Below the pieces are notes generated by a model. That model had not been told where the DNA came from. It saw nothing but the letters and a program-made list of their open reading frames with translations, and made no database searches. This document shows positions 1-6,825 of a stretch of DNA of 13,346 nt, piece after piece. Position 1 is the first letter of the stretch, and every line of letters begins with the position of its first letter. The stretch is from NCBI GenBank assembly GCA_045105775.1, contig JBGCDW010000066.1, forward strand, positions 1 through 13,346, given 5' to 3'. This stretch comes from Aureispira sp045105775 (GTDB lineage Bacteria > Bacteroidota > Bacteroidia > Chitinophagales > Saprospiraceae). A program made the position numbers and the translations under genes.

Positions 1-45
1 CAATACAATTATTTATTTAATTCTAACTAAAAATTGGAATTGCAT

Positions 46-74
46 TTTGTTTTTACATTAAATAATTATATTTG
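46..74 (+). promoter_or_regulatory. Bacteroidota-type promoter candidate
   Basis: TATATTTG at 67-74 is an exact match to the Bacteroidota -7 consensus TAnnTTTG. A TTTTG at 45-49 (TTG at 47-49) sits 17 bp upstream, within the accepted -33 to -7 spacing range. Transcription would begin around 78-82. No gene follows until the tiny ORF at 397, so the product would be a small RNA, that ORF, or a very long leader of the receptor gene. The motif is short and the region AT-rich, so chance occurrence is possible. Confidence 0.35.
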
Positions 75-203
75 GGGGACAGTATTTATGATGTCGTATC
101 ACCAACAACAAAACTATTACTTAAGTAAAAAACTTAACATAGAGAATATAAGAAGAGTCCCCAGCTTTGCTAACATCATACAGGCAGAAGTAGTGCATAA
201 AAA

Positions 204-255
204 TTACGACTAATTTTGAGCCTAAGACAATTTTAAAAGCCTTAAGTAGTCGTAA
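204..255. repeat. Inverted repeat, possible RNA stem
   Basis: TTACGACTA at 204-212 and TAGTCGTAA at 247-255 are perfect 9-bp reverse complements with a 34-bp spacer. Inside the spacer TAAG (223-226) can pair with CTTA (241-244). No T-run follows, so this is not a typical terminator. It could be a structured RNA element or a protein-binding dyad. Confidence 0.3.
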
Positions 256-396
256 AGTATCCTCGTACTAAAAACATGACCAGTGCATTAAATTTGGCAA
301 AAAACACGATTTAGCACCAATACAAATAAACAATTAGAAGCGTCCACCGAGCACTGCAAATCGAGTTTAGAAGCAATTATTAGAAGGAGTAATAAG

Positions 397-498
397 ATGT
401 ATTTACTTTTAAGAAGAAGGCAAAAAAAGCTTCTAACTAGAATAAGAGCATTAGAAGTGCCGTATGATTTTTATGGCATAAGACATTTATCAGAGTAG
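397..498 (+). CDS. Possible 33-residue basic peptide (doubtful small ORF)
   Basis: An ATG at 397 follows AAGGAG (384-389) at 7 nt spacing, a better ribosome-binding site than most genes here have. The ORF encodes 33 residues, with a run of Arg and Lys near the N-terminus (LLLRRRQKK) and an uncharged aromatic patch near the end, and stops at TAG 496-498. It resembles no family I recognise. Bacteroidota depend little on Shine-Dalgarno sequences, and an ORF of this length arises easily by chance, so I list it only as a candidate. The inverted copies of TTAGAAG at 430-436 and 451-457 lie inside it. Confidence 0.15.
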   Translation: MYLLLRRRQKKLLTRIRALEVPYDFYGIRHLSE

Positions 499-750
499 TG
501 TTATCACCTAGATAAAAGTCATCCAAAATTGAGTGTACGTAAATAATCTAAGATTCTAAATATTTATCGTTCTACTAGCTGTGTCTAGGCGTATAATGAT
601 ACTTTCAGAAGTATAATTTTGAGCACCAACAAGCTGGTATCAAACATAATTTTCCGTGTAACCGACATTTTTCTTCCAAAAATTCCCGACACAAGAGAAA
701 TTTGGAAGCAAAATATCTAACTAATTTTATTTAAACCGAATCAAATTAAT

Positions 751-3696
751 ATGAAGTACTTTCAACTAATATTGGCTTGTATGCTATTATCGCTAACAGC
801 TTATGGCCAAGACACAAAGATTACTGGTATTGTTAAAGATGCTACTGAACCTCTGATTGGAGCTTCAGTTTACATTGGAGGCACCACCAAAGGTGCCATT
901 ACAAATTATGAGGGGCGTTATGAAATCACTTTAGATGCAGGAACGTATATGGTTGCTGCTGGCTATCTTGGTTACAACACACAAGAGCAAAAAGTGACCT
1001 TGGAGGAAGGACAAGAACTAGAACTCAATTTTGAACTAACGCAAGGACTATTAGTAGACGAAGTGGTAGTAATCGGTACGCGTGCATCCAATCGTACAAA
1101 CATGGAAGCGGCTGTTCCTGTTGATGTTTTGAATGTGGAAAAACTAACCGCAGCGGCTCCACAAACAAATATCAACCAATTATTACACACTACGGCTCCT
1201 TCATTTTCGTCCAATACACAAACGATTGCTGATGGTACCGATCACATCGACCCAGCATCATTAAGAGGTTTAGGCCCTGACCAAGTTTTGGTATTATTAA
1301 ATGGAAAAAGAAGACACACGACTTCATTAATCAATGTAAATGGAACATTTGGACGTGGTACGGTTGGTACAGATTTAAATGCTATTCCTGCATCGGCTGT
1401 TTCTAATATTGAAGTATTGCGTGATGGTGCTGCTGCCCAATATGGTTCTGATGCCATTGCAGGTGTGATCAATGTAAGATTGAGAAATGACGTTAACAAA
1501 TTACGTGTTAATGTAACAACAGGAGCCAATCTTACCAGCCAAATAGGCCCTTTTGGAGGCGAAACACCTGCTTTTGATGGTGAAACTGTAAACATAGGAT
1601 TAAACTATGGTTTGCCTATTGGTGAGCGTGGTGGATTTATCAACTTTACAGGTGAGTTTGGTTATAGAGGCAAAACCAATCGTATGCAAGAATTTGAAGG
1701 CGGCATTTTCAATCGTTTGAATGGTATCGAGCGCGTTGCTGCTGCTAATGGTGCAGATGTTTCTAAACTAACTATGTCTGACTTACAATCGTATGCAGGA
1801 CAAGTTTCTTACTTTGATGCAACCACACAAGCAGATATTGCTGCTGCTTCTGATATGGCAACTTTAGCAACTGTTTTGGGAGTAGATGCTACCGATGCAG
1901 AACTATCTGCCAGAGGCATGCAACGTAGTGATTTTAATATGTTGGTTGGTCAATCAGAAGTGCGCGAAGGAAAATTCTTTGCTAATATGGAAATTCCTTT
2001 GGGTGAGAATGCTGTATTTTATAGTAATGGAGGTATGAATTACCGTAGAGGTTGTTCAGGATGTTTTTATCGCTTGCCTTCTCAAAATCGTACTACTACC
2101 GCCATTTATCTTAATGGTACGGTGCCTCGTATCAATTCTGATATTTATGATTTGTCTGCAACTGTTGGACTGCGCGGTTCGATTGGTGAGTGGTCTGTTG
2201 ATTTCAGTAATGTGTATGGTTCTAACTCTTTCTTATTCTACATGACCAATACACACAATGCTACTTTGGGTGCTTCTTCACCAACAGAGTTTAACTCTGG
2301 AGGACATAGCTTTACTCAAAATACTACCAACTTTGATGTTTCTAGATATTTTGACTTGCCAAAGATCAAAGGGATCAATCTTGCATTTGGTGCTGAATAC
2401 CGTTATGAGAACTACAAAATTATTCCTGGAACAGAGCAGTCTTACGGCAACTATGACGTAAACGGAAACTTGGTAACACCAACTACTCCAGATAGTTTGT
2501 TGACTAGAGATTTATTGGGAAGAAATCGTCCTGGTGGTGCTCAGTGTTTTGCAGGTTTCTTGCCTTCCAATGAGGTAGATGCAAACCGTTCAAGTGCAGC
2601 CGCTTATATTGATTCGGAATTTGATATTTCTGACGCGCTTTTGATCGCAGCAGCCGTACGTTTTGAGAACTATTCTGACTTTGGCTCTAACTTTAACTAC
2701 AAGGTAGCTGCTCGTTACAAAATCACTAATAATATTGTTGTGCGTGCCGCACACAGTACAGGATTCCGTGCACCTTCTTTGCACCAAATTCACTTTAGTA
2801 GAACCTCTACTATTTTTGAAATCGTCAATGGGGTTTCTGTTCCTTTGGAGCGTGGAACTTTTGCCAATACTTCTCGTGCAGCCAAATTATTGGGTATTCC
2901 TGAATTGAAGCAAGAAACTTCCATGAACTTCAGTGCAGGATTTACCATAAAAATTCCAAATGCTGGTCTTCGTTTTACGGTTGATGGGTACTTAGTAAAC
3001 ATTGATGATAGAGTTGTGTTGACAGGTGCATTTAGTGCGGGTAATGATGCAGAATTGCAGCAAATATTTGATGCAGCACAAGCAGGTTCTGCCAACTTCT
3101 TTGCCAATGCCATCAGCACCAACACCCGTGGTATTGATGTAGTCATCTCTCACAAAATATTGATTGGCCAAAAAGGTGTTTTAACCAATGACTTGGCAGG
3201 AAACTTTACGCAAACTGTTTGGGATCAATCAAAAGGTATTTCATCTTCTGATTTGTTGAGAGAAAAAGGCTTAGAGGATACTTACTTCGATCAACTTTCT
3301 CGTATTTACTTAGAGCAGGCTGTTCCAAGAATCAAAGCAACCTTGAGCAATACCTTTACTTATGACGACAAATTGAGTGTTTACTTGAGAAATACTTACT
3401 TTGGTAGAACTACAGAAGCTACTAATGCGGCTCTTTTTGATCAAGATTTGAACTGGGTAGATCAGTCTATCAATCCTTATTATAGTGGTAAAGTTATCAC
3501 TGACCTTAGTATAGGTTATAACTTCACTAAAGGATTTTCTCTAACCATCGGTGCCAATAACTTATTTGATGTTTATCCTGATTTGGCCGATCCTTCGTTC
3601 CAATCAAGCGGTCGTTTCTTGTACTCTCGTCGTTCACCACAATTTAGCTTTGGTGGTCGTTATGTATTTGCTAGATTGTTATTTACATTACAATAA
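751..3696 (+). CDS. TonB-dependent outer-membrane receptor with CarboxypepD_reg-like domain
   Basis: This is a 981-residue outer-membrane active transporter that imports an unidentified ligand using energy passed on by TonB. Residues 1-19 form a signal peptide cleaved before Gln20. Residues about 23-97 form a CarboxypepD_reg-like beta-sandwich, the usual Bacteroidota N-terminal extension. A TonB-box-like stretch follows (DEVVVIGTR, 103-111). The plug domain covers about 118-245 and shows LRGLGPDQVLVLLNGKR and AQYGSDAIAGVINV. The remainder is the 22-strand barrel. Cys435 and Cys438 (RGCSGC) plus Cys599 are unusual in a barrel and could form a disulfide or bind a ligand. No SusD-like gene follows, so it is not an obvious SusC-type glycan importer; the plug resembles the general siderophore/vitamin-type receptor group. 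The ATG at 751 starts directly at the signal peptide. Two hairpins behind the stop make it a single-gene unit. The family is certain, the substrate unknown. Confidence 0.96.
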   Translation: MKYFQLILACMLLSLTAYGQDTKITGIVKDATEPLIGASVYIGGTTKGAITNYEGRYEITLDAGTYMVAAGYLGYNTQEQKVTLEEGQELELNFELTQGLLVDEVVVIGTRASNRTNMEAAVPVDVLNVEKLTAAAPQTNINQLLHTTAPSFSSNTQTIADGTDHIDPASLRGLGPDQVLVLLNGKRRHTTSLINVNGTFGRGTVGTDLNAIPASAVSNIEVLRDGAAAQYGSDAIAGVINVRLRNDVNKLRVNVTTGANLTSQIGPFGGETPAFDGETVNIGLNYGLPIGERGGFINFTGEFGYRGKTNRMQEFEGGIFNRLNGIERVAAANGADVSKLTMSDLQSYAGQVSYFDATTQADIAAASDMATLATVLGVDATDAELSARGMQRSDFNMLVGQSEVREGKFFANMEIPLGENAVFYSNGGMNYRRGCSGCFYRLPSQNRTTTAIYLNGTVPRINSDIYDLSATVGLRGSIGEWSVDFSNVYGSNSFLFYMTNTHNATLGASSPTEFNSGGHSFTQNTTNFDVSRYFDLPKIKGINLAFGAEYRYENYKIIPGTEQSYGNYDVNGNLVTPTTPDSLLTRDLLGRNRPGGAQCFAGFLPSNEVDANRSSAAAYIDSEFDISDALLIAAAVRFENYSDFGSNFNYKVAARYKITNNIVVRAAHSTGFRAPSLHQIHFSRTSTIFEIVNGVSVPLERGTFANTSRAAKLLGIPELKQETSMNFSAGFTIKIPNAGLRFTVDGYLVNIDDRVVLTGAFSAGNDAELQQIFDAAQAGSANFFANAISTNTRGIDVVISHKILIGQKGVLTNDLAGNFTQTVWDQSKGISSSDLLREKGLEDTYFDQLSRIYLEQAVPRIKATLSNTFTYDDKLSVYLRNTYFGRTTEATNAALFDQDLNWVDQSINPYYSGKVITDLSIGYNFTKGFSLTIGANNLFDVYPDLADPSFQSSGRFLYSRRSPQFSFGGRYVFARLLFTLQ

Positions 3697-3698
3697 TT

Positions 3699-3744
3699 CA
3701 CTAAGTAGTATGTAACTATTGTACTTACATAGTGCTATTTTTTT
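3699..3744 (+). terminator. Imperfect hairpin with T-run behind the receptor gene
   Basis: CACT (3699-3702) plus ATGTAA (3710-3715) pair with TTACAT (3725-3730) plus AGTG (3731-3734), leaving a 7-nt bulge. Seven T residues follow (3738-3744). It starts two bases after the receptor stop. The stem is weaker than the second hairpin downstream, so it may be only a partial terminator. Confidence 0.5.
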
Positions 3745-3754
3745 GAAATAATTT

Positions 3755-3793
3755 GAAAGCAGTTTGTCGAGAGATGAACTGCTTTCAGTTTTT
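3755..3793 (+). terminator. Rho-independent terminator of the receptor gene
   Basis: GAAAGCAGTT (3755-3764) and AACTGCTTTC (3777-3786) are perfect 10-bp reverse complements, extendable by one T-A pair, with a 12-nt loop and five T residues at 3789-3793. This is a classic intrinsic terminator. It also argues against a TTG start at 3764 for the next gene, because that codon lies inside the stem. Confidence 0.85.
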
Positions 3794-3817
3794 GGACGGA
3801 TTATTAATCTTCAAATT

Positions 3818-5062
3818 ATGAATAAAAACATCAAAAATCTCATTCCCTCCTCCACTTTAAGGATGAATGAATTATCGCAGCAATTGGAAAAAGCGGGACA
3901 AACGATTTATAAATTGGGATTTGGTCAATCTCCTTTTCCTGTGCCAACCATTATGGTGCGAGCCTTGCAGCAACATGCCGCCGAGAAGTCTTACCTGCCG
4001 CCTGAGCTGAGAGCCAGCGTAGCCAACTACTATCAACGCACCCAACAATTGAGCTGTGAAGCTGAGAATATTTTAATTGCACCAGGTTCCAAAATCTTGT
4101 TGTATGCGGTACAATTGGCTTATGATGCAGATTTGTTATTGCCCGCACCAAGTTGGGTGTCTTATGCTCCACAGGCGCAAATAATTGGTCGAAAAACCCA
4201 TTGGCTCCCTACCACAGAAGCAGATGGTTGGCGATTGAGTCCCGCTGTTTTGGATGCGTTTTGTACGCACCATTCTAGCCGAAAAATACTGGTATTAAAC
4301 TACCCAAACAATCCCGTTGGCAATACGTATACCGCAGAACATCTAAAAGCATTGGCAGCCGTTGCTCAAAAACATAACGTCATCGTTCTATCTGATGAGA
4401 TTTATGGAGAATTAAAGCACAATGGCGAGCATGTTTCTATTGCACAATTCTATCCCGAAGGTACCATCGTTACTGGTGGCTTGAGCAAATGGGCAGGAGC
4501 TGGTGGCTGGCGGTTTGGAACGGCAGTATTCCCCAATGCACTCAAAGAGTTGCAAAAGGTAGTTCAAACCATTGCGAGTGAAACCTATTCTTCAACGGCC
4601 TCCCCCATTCAGTATGCAGCTATAGAGGCATACAAGGAGCATCCCGAGTTAGAAACGTATCGTATCCATGCACGTCGAATTTTAACCGCAATTGGCACTT
4701 ATATCTACCAACGTTTGAACGATATGGGCATTACTACCCCAAAACCTGAAGGGGGCTTTTATTGCTTCATCAATTTTGAACAGCACAGAGCGTTATTACT
4801 ATCCAAAGGCATCAAAACTAGCTCGGAATTAAGTGAGGCAGCCTTAAATGAAGCGAATGTGGCCATGTTACCAGGTGTGGATTTTGGCCGACAACCAGAA
4901 GAACTCGTCTTTAGAATAGCTTATGTTGATTTTGATGGCGAACAAGCCTTAAAAGCGGTCAATGATTCGTATCCAAATAAAGAATTGGATATAGCATTTA
5001 TAAAAAAATATGCCCCTAAAATGGTTGGGGCAATGGATAGTTTAGCATCTTGGTTGAAATGA
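3818..5062 (+). CDS. Class I/II PLP-dependent aminotransferase
   Basis: A 414-residue fold-type I aminotransferase that transfers an amino group between an amino acid and a 2-oxo acid in the cytoplasm. Visible cofactor and substrate residues are NYPNNPVG (161-168, conserved Asn165), SDEIYGE (Asp193 for the PLP ring nitrogen, Tyr196 for its 3'-oxygen), GGLSKW with the Schiff-base Lys224, GGWRFG with the phosphate-binding Arg, and FRIAY with the carboxylate-binding Arg366. Length and motif order fit the aspartate/aromatic aminotransferase family, but the N-terminal substrate loop (LGFGQSPFPVP) does not tell me the substrate. I chose ATG 3818 over an in-frame TTG at 3764, because the TTG lies in the preceding terminator stem and adds 18 residues that look unlike a family N-terminus. 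A terminator follows, so the gene is probably transcribed alone. Confidence 0.93.
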   Translation: MNKNIKNLIPSSTLRMNELSQQLEKAGQTIYKLGFGQSPFPVPTIMVRALQQHAAEKSYLPPELRASVANYYQRTQQLSCEAENILIAPGSKILLYAVQLAYDADLLLPAPSWVSYAPQAQIIGRKTHWLPTTEADGWRLSPAVLDAFCTHHSSRKILVLNYPNNPVGNTYTAEHLKALAAVAQKHNVIVLSDEIYGELKHNGEHVSIAQFYPEGTIVTGGLSKWAGAGGWRFGTAVFPNALKELQKVVQTIASETYSSTASPIQYAAIEAYKEHPELETYRIHARRILTAIGTYIYQRLNDMGITTPKPEGGFYCFINFEQHRALLLSKGIKTSSELSEAALNEANVAMLPGVDFGRQPEELVFRIAYVDFDGEQALKAVNDSYPNKELDIAFIKKYAPKMVGAMDSLASWLK

Positions 5063-5068
5063 TTTTTT

Positions 5069-5108
5069 GAAACCCAATAGATGCTATAGGTCTTTTGGGG
5101 TTCTTTTT
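5069..5108 (+). terminator. Rho-independent terminator of the aminotransferase gene
   Basis: GAAACCCAA (5069-5077) pairs with TTGGGGTTC (5095-5103) over nine positions with one internal A-G mismatch and a 17-nt loop. Five T residues follow at 5104-5108. It begins seven bases after the aminotransferase stop codon. Confidence 0.75.
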
Positions 5109-5275
5109 CAAGGGTTCTCACGTTATTCCATTCACTTCTAAATCGTATTCATTGAACACAATGCTTATATTTTTATTCTATTCGCTTATAGCTATAATTT
5201 TATTCTTTTAGGTGTACTTTTTGTGTTGAAATAAATCTTATTCTACTTTATGCCATTATAAATAATCAGGCTACT

Positions 5276-5707
5276 ATGAAAGCGACCTACCAATTGTCAT
5301 TATACCTCATTTGGTTCTTATTGTCCATAACCTATCCTTTGCAAGCTAAGGTCGTTTACAACCTTCCTCCACAAAAGATTGCCAATAAAAAACTGACTAA
5401 GAAAAAGCATAAGAAGTGGGCATATAAAAAAAGATATGCCAACAAAAAGTACCAACCATCCAAAATCAAAGAAAATGCGCCTTCTGTAGGAACTGTAATA
5501 GGCTGGCTATTATTGGTTTGGCTATTGTGGTGGGGAATTATGTCTATTCCAATTATTCTTGGTTTGGTTTTTAATCTTCCTTGGTTGTGGATTCTTGGGG
5601 TGGTTTTGGGTTGTTTGCCTTTAGTCTTGCTATTGGGTGTGTTTTTAGTCGTGTTATTTGGTAGTCGTGAGCCCTCGCCTTCCGAAAAAAAGACAAATAC
5701 CATTTAA
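5276..5707 (+). CDS. Small secreted/membrane protein, basic linker plus two TM helices (paralog of 10644-11081)
   Basis: I do not recognise a named family. The 143-residue protein has a signal peptide (1-24, cleaved near LQAK), a strongly basic Lys/Tyr-rich segment (about 38-64, for example KKKHKKWAYKKRY), then two closely spaced hydrophobic helices (about 72-97 and 102-128) joined by a short turn, and a short polar tail. The second helix begins with WLWILG (103-108). The same plan and the same WLWILG motif occur in the protein at 10644-11081, with IGxLLL in the first helix and LGL before the motif also shared, so the two are paralogs. The architecture suggests an inner-membrane hairpin with a cationic periplasmic segment that could touch peptidoglycan, LPS or nucleic acid; that is inference only. 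It stands alone between a terminator and a large palindrome. Confidence 0.8.
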   Translation: MKATYQLSLYLIWFLLSITYPLQAKVVYNLPPQKIANKKLTKKKHKKWAYKKRYANKKYQPSKIKENAPSVGTVIGWLLLVWLLWWGIMSIPIILGLVFNLPWLWILGVVLGCLPLVLLLGVFLVVLFGSREPSPSEKKTNTI

Positions 5708-5711
5708 TGTA

Positions 5712-5763
5712 TATCTGTATTGTAATAGAGACGCAAGGTACCGTATCTCTATTACAACAGATA
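5712..5763. repeat. Long palindrome between convergent genes (REP-like element or bidirectional terminator)
   Basis: TTGTAATAGAGA (5720-5731) and TCTCTATTACAA (5746-5757) are perfect 12-bp reverse complements. TATCTG (5712-5717) and CAGATA (5758-5763) extend the stem past a 2-nt bulge, and the 14-nt loop contains GGTACC. It fills most of the 67-bp gap between the ends of two converging genes. No T-run follows on either strand, so it may be a dispersed palindromic repeat rather than a standard terminator. The GAGACGC core resembles interspersed palindromes I know from Bacteroidota and cyanobacteria. Confidence 0.6.
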
Positions 5764-5774
5764 GACCTTGAAAC

Positions 5775-6695
5775 CTAGCCCAGAAAACTTTCCGTAGCCT
5801 TTCGGCCCGATTCGATTAGACGCTGCACATTCTCCTTGCTAATACCAAAATCAGCCGCACTAATGCCCAAATCATTAACAAAAACGGTTCTCTTTCTATC
5901 TCCTGGATGTAGGTGCCTTGCATTAGAATTATCGTACAAGAACCCAATCATTCCCTTGAGTGCAGCGATTAGAGAATTGACCTTTACTTTGGGAGGATGA
6001 AAACCAGGATGTCCAATTTCTGTTGGCGAATCTAAATAAAAACCTAATGTTTCTTCATTAATAATATCCTCCCCATCCGCTTTTTTGGTGTCGTACATAT
6101 CGATGGGATACACCCAGCCTAAGCCCCCATCAACATAATAATTATTCTTGATGACATAGGGTTTAAAAATGAGTGGCAAACTCATAGAACATCGAACCGC
6201 TTCCCATATGGGAATATGGGGTGTTCGTTCGGCATTAAATACATCTACATTTTGAGTAGTTATATTGGAGGCGGCAATAGAGAGATGCTTAAATTTATGG
6301 GGTGCTTCCTTTATTTTTTCTTCTAGTTGGGCAAAGGTTAGATTGGGATTACCAGCATATTTTTGGATATTTTCTTTCATGACTTTGACAAAGCCATTGC
6401 CAGAGTGCAAGCCATAACAGCGAAATATGCGATAGATTTCTGAAAAAATCCAGCCTTTATCATATATAAAGTCCTCAAAATTGGTATTCACAATAGCTTC
6501 TGTCAATCCCTTGCTCCCTGCGCCCACAGCCAATAATGTAGCCGTAATCGCTCCTGCTGAGGTTCCTGCTACCTGTTCTATAGGTTCTAATAATTGATGT
6601 TCGTCGAGTACCTGCATAGCCCCTGCATAGGCAGCACCTTTGACTCCCCCCCCTTCAAAAACCAGATTTTTATAAATTTTCTTAGATGTGCTCAT
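5775..6695 (-). CDS. Patatin-like phospholipase / acyl hydrolase
   Basis: A 306-residue lipid acyl hydrolase of the patatin family, expected to release fatty acids from membrane phospholipids with a Ser-Asp dyad. The oxyanion-hole motif GGGVKG is at 15-20, the nucleophile Ser46 sits in GTSAG (44-48), and the catalytic Asp189 is in DGG (189-191). There is no signal peptide or membrane helix, so the enzyme is cytoplasmic or peripherally membrane-associated. Length matches short bacterial patatins (COG1752 type) without the RssA/ExoU-type extra domains. The ATG at 6695 precedes the first beta strand (NLVFEGGG) by a normal distance. Directly upstream on the same strand lies the membrane lipoxygenase-like gene, which would use the kind of product this enzyme releases. 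A terminator-like hairpin in the 130-bp gap suggests it can be transcribed separately. Confidence 0.94.
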   Translation of the reverse strand: MSTSKKIYKNLVFEGGGVKGAAYAGAMQVLDEHQLLEPIEQVAGTSAGAITATLLAVGAGSKGLTEAIVNTNFEDFIYDKGWIFSEIYRIFRCYGLHSGNGFVKVMKENIQKYAGNPNLTFAQLEEKIKEAPHKFKHLSIAASNITTQNVDVFNAERTPHIPIWEAVRCSMSLPLIFKPYVIKNNYYVDGGLGWVYPIDMYDTKKADGEDIINEETLGFYLDSPTEIGHPGFHPPKVKVNSLIAALKGMIGFLYDNSNARHLHPGDRKRTVFVNDLGISAADFGISKENVQRLIESGRKATESFLG

Positions 6696-6747
6696 CTATT
6701 TTTTTTATGAGAATTATGTATGAAGGCAAATACCTTTTATCATTCAA

Positions 6748-6807
6748 ACAAAAAAACAATTATCGCCTATATCATCGTATAACGACTCTATAAGCAATAA
6801 TTGTTTT
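6748..6807 (-). terminator. Rho-independent terminator of the lipoxygenase-like gene (minus strand)
   Basis: AAAACAATTAT (6753-6763) and ATAATTGTTTT (6797-6807) are perfect 11-bp reverse complements. Read on the minus strand, the second arm runs straight into a T-run (complement of the A-run at 6750-6756). A smaller TCGT/ACGA hairpin lies in the loop. It starts about 20 bp beyond the stop of the 853-residue gene and before the phospholipase start, so it would reduce or stop readthrough between them. Confidence 0.75.
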
Positions 6808-6825
6808 ATAATATAGAGCTTGTTC

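Larger units (their letters stand above)
1..750. other. Long gene-free AT-rich region upstream of the receptor gene
   Basis: No ORF of convincing length or composition is present on either strand. What can be seen is a promoter-like TTTTG/TATATTTG pair near 46-74, a GC-rich complementary pair GGGGAC (75-80) and GTCCCC (157-162), a 12-bp palindrome TTACTTAAGTAA (117-128), a perfect 9-bp inverted repeat (204-212 with 247-255), a 33-codon ORF with a good ribosome-binding site (397-498), and five copies of the heptamer TTAGAAG in either orientation between 334 and 457. An 11-base string TAATTTTGAGC occurs twice (211-221 and 614-624). The region could be the long leader and control region of the receptor gene, could encode a small RNA, or could be decayed sequence. 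No tRNA, rRNA or CRISPR structure was seen. Confidence 0.6.

Noticed and set aside
75..179. Pseudoknot formed by GGGGAC/GTCCCC and ATGATGT/ACATCAT as a known riboswitch
   Set aside because: The interlocking order is real, but I recognise no riboswitch consensus and the predicted transcription start would fall inside the first arm; kept only as part of a weak RNA finding.
211..621. Further TAnnTTTG matches at 211-218, 289-296 and 614-621
   Set aside because: None has a TTG/TTTG at suitable -33 spacing, and such 8-mers are frequent in AT-rich DNA.
972..3146. Several antisense ORFs of 67-118 codons inside the receptor gene
   Set aside because: They lie wholly within a strongly supported 981-codon gene and show no family features; they are codon-bias shadows.
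751..3696. SusC-type glycan importer
   Set aside because: No SusD-like partner follows; hairpin terminators do. The N-terminal domain and plug alone do not indicate a glycan substrate.
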